Source: Bacteroidetes/Chlorobi group bacterium ChocPot_Mid (GTDB lineage: Bacteria > Bacteroidota > Ignavibacteria > Kapaibacteriales > UBA2268). From it: 7,300 nucleotides of DNA. Both the position numbers and the translations under genes were made by a program. The stretch is from contig RCNQ01000021.1 in NCBI GenBank assembly GCA_003731675.1, forward strand, positions 1 to 7,300, given 5' to 3'. This document shows, one piece after another, positions 5,852 to 7,300 of the stretch (positions within the stretch are counted from its first letter, which is position 1; every line of letters starts with the position of its first letter). The notes beneath the pieces were generated by a model. The model saw nothing but the letters and a program-made list of their open reading frames with translations, had not been told where the DNA came from and did no database searches.

Positions 5852-6802
5852 TTATTTCTTATATCCATCAAACAAAGTTGGCTCGTCATTTTCTTCAAAA
5901 AGCATTGTCAGAAGAGCCATTCTGACATAAAGTCCGTTTCTTGATTGCCTGAAATAAGCCGCTCTGCGGTCGTGGTCAACGTCTGTATCAATTTCTACTG
6001 AGCGTGGCAGTGGATGCATAATTATCGAATTATACTTCATCTTTTGAAGTACAGAAGAATCAATATTATAATTTGTCAAATCAAGATTTCTGTCTTTCAG
6101 TCTTTCTCTGTCTATCCTCGTCTGATAAACTACATCTACTTTATTGATTATTCCATCAGTTGAGTTAGCAAGATTATATGACACACCATTCTCATCAAGA
6201 TGCTCTAAAATATCAGTTTTAATCTGCAACTCATCAGGTGAAATGAAATATAACTTTACCCTCTCAAACTTACTAAGCAAATATGCCAGCGACCTTACTG
6301 TCCTTCCTTTGTCCAATGCACCAATAAATGCAACAGACAAACCATCGAGAGCGTGGCATTCATTGTAAATCGTGTACAAGTCAAGAAGTGCCTGTGTCGG
6401 ATGCTGACCACCTGCACCATCTCCTGCATTTATTATCGGCACAGGTGAAATTGATGCCGCTCTTTTTGCTCCGCCTTCCTCGTGATGACGCAAAACGATT
6501 ACGTCACAATAATCCGCAATTATCCTTATAGTATCCTCCAGTCTTTCACCTCTGATTTCTGAAGAAAACTCATACGCCTGTTCGGTTGCAAGATTTTTCC
6601 CGCCAAGCCGAAACATGGCAGATTCAAACGAAAACCTCGTTCTTGTAGATGGCTTGTAAAACAAACTCGCCATGATTTTGTTCTCATAATCCCGTGTACC
6701 ACCCCGTGCAACGATTTTCTTCATCTCCTCAGTTCTACTGAACAATTCCATCAAACGCGGAACTGTGAACTGCTGCGATTCTACAACGTGTCTTAATTTC
6801 AT
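5852..6802 (-). CDS. pyrB: Aspartate carbamoyltransferase catalytic chain (EC 2.1.3.2)
   Basis: Joins carbamoyl phosphate and aspartate to form carbamoyl aspartate, the committed step of pyrimidine synthesis. At 316 residues the length fits the catalytic chain. Carbamoyl-phosphate site: Lys-Pro-Ser-Thr-Arg-Thr-Arg (50-56), Arg105, and His-Pro-Thr-Gln (134-137). Aspartate site: Arg167 (Asp-Lys-Gly-Arg-Thr-Val), Arg229 (Gln-Thr-Arg), and His-Pro-Leu-Pro-Arg (263-267). The last motif separates it from ornithine carbamoyltransferases, which have His-Cys-Leu-Pro. Numbers up to 231 happen to coincide with E. coli numbering. Two positions differ from E. coli: the 80s loop has Ser80 but Arg84 instead of Lys84 (Ser-Ser-Glu-Ile-Arg-Gly-Glu), and position 231 is Asp rather than Gln. 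No regulatory chain (pyrI) or other pyrimidine gene is in view. It lies 33 bases after the PEGA lipoprotein gene and 26 before rocD; a weak GGGTGA precedes the ATG. A carbamoyltransferase with a changed second substrate is less likely but not excluded. Confidence 0.9.
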   Translation of the reverse strand: MKLRHVVESQQFTVPRLMELFSRTEEMKKIVARGGTRDYENKIMASLFYKPSTRTRFSFESAMFRLGGKNLATEQAYEFSSEIRGERLEDTIRIIADYCDVIVLRHHEEGGAKRAASISPVPIINAGDGAGGQHPTQALLDLYTIYNECHALDGLSVAFIGALDKGRTVRSLAYLLSKFERVKLYFISPDELQIKTDILEHLDENGVSYNLANSTDGIINKVDVVYQTRIDRERLKDRNLDLTNYNIDSSVLQKMKYNSIIMHPLPRSVEIDTDVDHDRRAAYFRQSRNGLYVRMALLTMLFEENDEPTLFDGYKK

Positions 6803-6835
6803 TTTTTCACCCGGTTTATTTATTTAATTTTAAAA

Positions 6836-7219
6836 TTATATTCCATCTTTTTCCATCTTACAATTCAGATAATCAGGTTCCAGATAATACCATGAACCCG
6901 TTATTGCATCAATTGCTATGGGTACCAATCCACCGAAAATATCAAGAATTACCCAACCTACCCCAAGCTCACTGCTCACGTGATAAGTGCAGGAAGTATA
7001 ATCATTTTTCTTAAATTCTACTATATATGATTTACTTGCTTTCAGATTGATTCTCAAAGGAGTCTTCCCGGCAAATTTCCCGTTAATATATATTTCTGCT
7101 CCTGATGGTTTTGAGCTAAGCTTCAACCTGTCATTAGGTCCTTTAAATATAGAAGCACAACTACCCAAAAAAATCAATGATACACTCATTGCCAAAATCA
7201 ACATCACAGCTCTTTTCAT
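6836..7219 (-). CDS. PEGA-domain lipoprotein
   Basis: A 127-residue small envelope lipoprotein. A signal with Lys2/Arg3, a hydrophobic core 5-18 and lipobox Leu-Gly-Ser-Cys (18-21) puts the lipid on Cys21. Mature Ala-Ser-Ile-Phe follows, with no acidic surface-export motif. Residues about 32-74 are a PEGA domain (Ser-Lys-Pro-Ser-Gly-Ala-Glu-Ile-Tyr-Ile-Asn-Gly, then Gly-Lys-Thr-Pro-Leu), a beta-rich fold common in surface and periplasmic proteins. Residues about 86-108 are glycine-rich and hydrophobic (Gly-Trp-Val-Ile-Leu-Asp-Ile-Phe-Gly-Gly) before Trp-Tyr-Tyr-Leu-Glu-Pro-Asp, a layout seen in many small PEGA lipoproteins of unknown role. The start at 7219 is chosen because GGGAG precedes it by 7 bases and the signal begins there; a GTG at 7249 in frame would begin inside the tandem repeat. 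It is the first visible gene of the leftward operon; its link to the downstream enzymes is unexplained. Confidence 0.8.
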   Translation of the reverse strand: MKRAVMLILAMSVSLIFLGSCASIFKGPNDRLKLSSKPSGAEIYINGKFAGKTPLRINLKASKSYIVEFKKNDYTSCTYHVSSELGVGWVILDIFGGLVPIAIDAITGSWYYLEPDYLNCKMEKDGI

Positions 7220-7226
7220 TGTTCTT

Positions 7227-7231
7227 CTCCC
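7227..7231 (-). promoter_or_regulatory. Shine-Dalgarno GGGAG that decides the start of the PEGA lipoprotein gene
   Basis: On the minus strand GGGAG lies 7 bases before the ATG at 7219, favouring that start over the upstream in-frame GTG at 7249, which belongs to the tandem repeat. Confidence 0.65.
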
Positions 7232-7240
7232 ATCAAAAAA

Positions 7241-7300
7241 ACTCTTCACTCTTCACTCTTCACTCTTCACTCTTCACTCTTCACTCTTCACTCTTCACTC
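7241..7300. repeat. Heptanucleotide tandem repeat (ACTCTTC)n, at least 8.5 copies
   Basis: Eight perfect copies of ACTCTTC from 7241 to 7296 plus four more bases run to the window edge, so the full array is longer. No unit varies. On the minus strand the unit is GAAGAGT, which creates a TGA in every frame because 7 is not a multiple of 3; the array therefore cannot be translated leftward and lies in the leader or promoter region of the PEGA lipoprotein operon, its nearest end 21 bases before the start codon. Rightward all frames are open (a Thr-Leu-His-Ser-Ser-Leu-Phe repeat), but nothing suggests it is coding. Confidence 0.97.

Noticed and set aside
7220..7249. GTG start adding 10 residues to the PEGA lipoprotein
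   Set aside because: It would begin inside the tandem repeat and put extra residues before a good lipoprotein signal; GGGAG precedes the ATG at 7219.
7241..7300. CRISPR array
   Set aside because: The units are 7 bases in direct head-to-tail tandem without spacers.

Overview
The window reads as a piece of a chromosome from a Gram-negative member of the Bacteroidota/Ignavibacteria (FCB) group, although no rRNA or other marker fixes the taxon. The pointers are: roughly 40% GC coding DNA with very AT-rich spacers; a lipoprotein whose mature N-terminus (Cys-Gly-Lys-Asp-Glu) matches the surface-export signal described in Bacteroidetes; a TAnnTTTG-type -7 promoter element in front of it; and mostly recognisable Shine-Dalgarno sequences.

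Layout. (1) 1-363 (+): the C-terminal third of a D12-class adenine-specific DNA methyltransferase, cut by the window edge and clearly more AT-rich (about 30% GC) than the rest. (2) 387-2258 (-): a 623-residue Nramp-type Mn/Fe transporter fused to a C-terminal UspA domain with an intact nucleotide-binding loop. (3) 2259-2472: an AT-rich divergent promoter region with an 8-bp inverted repeat next to a candidate promoter. (4) 2473-3213 (+): a lipoprotein with an NrfJ-like domain, a Met/Pro/Gly linker and an OB-fold domain. (5) 3221-3254: a bidirectional terminator shared with the leftward gene run. (6) 3259-7219 (-): four closely spaced genes (gaps of 26-33 bp), read as one operon in the order PEGA lipoprotein, aspartate carbamoyltransferase, ornithine aminotransferase, and a COG2403 / cyclic 2,3-diphosphoglycerate synthetase-like P-loop protein. 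(7) 7241-7300: a heptanucleotide tandem repeat in the leader of that operon, running off the window.

How the genes fit together. The aspartate carbamoyltransferase and ornithine aminotransferase sit at two exits of aspartate/carbamoyl-phosphate/ornithine/glutamate metabolism. Their partner, the COG2403 protein, has no established role in bacteria, so this cluster is the part most likely to hold unexplained biology. The transporter and the NrfJ/OB lipoprotein share a divergent promoter region and could both concern metals or the envelope, but this is only inference. No CRISPR array, tRNA, rRNA, insertion sequence or complete mobile element was seen.
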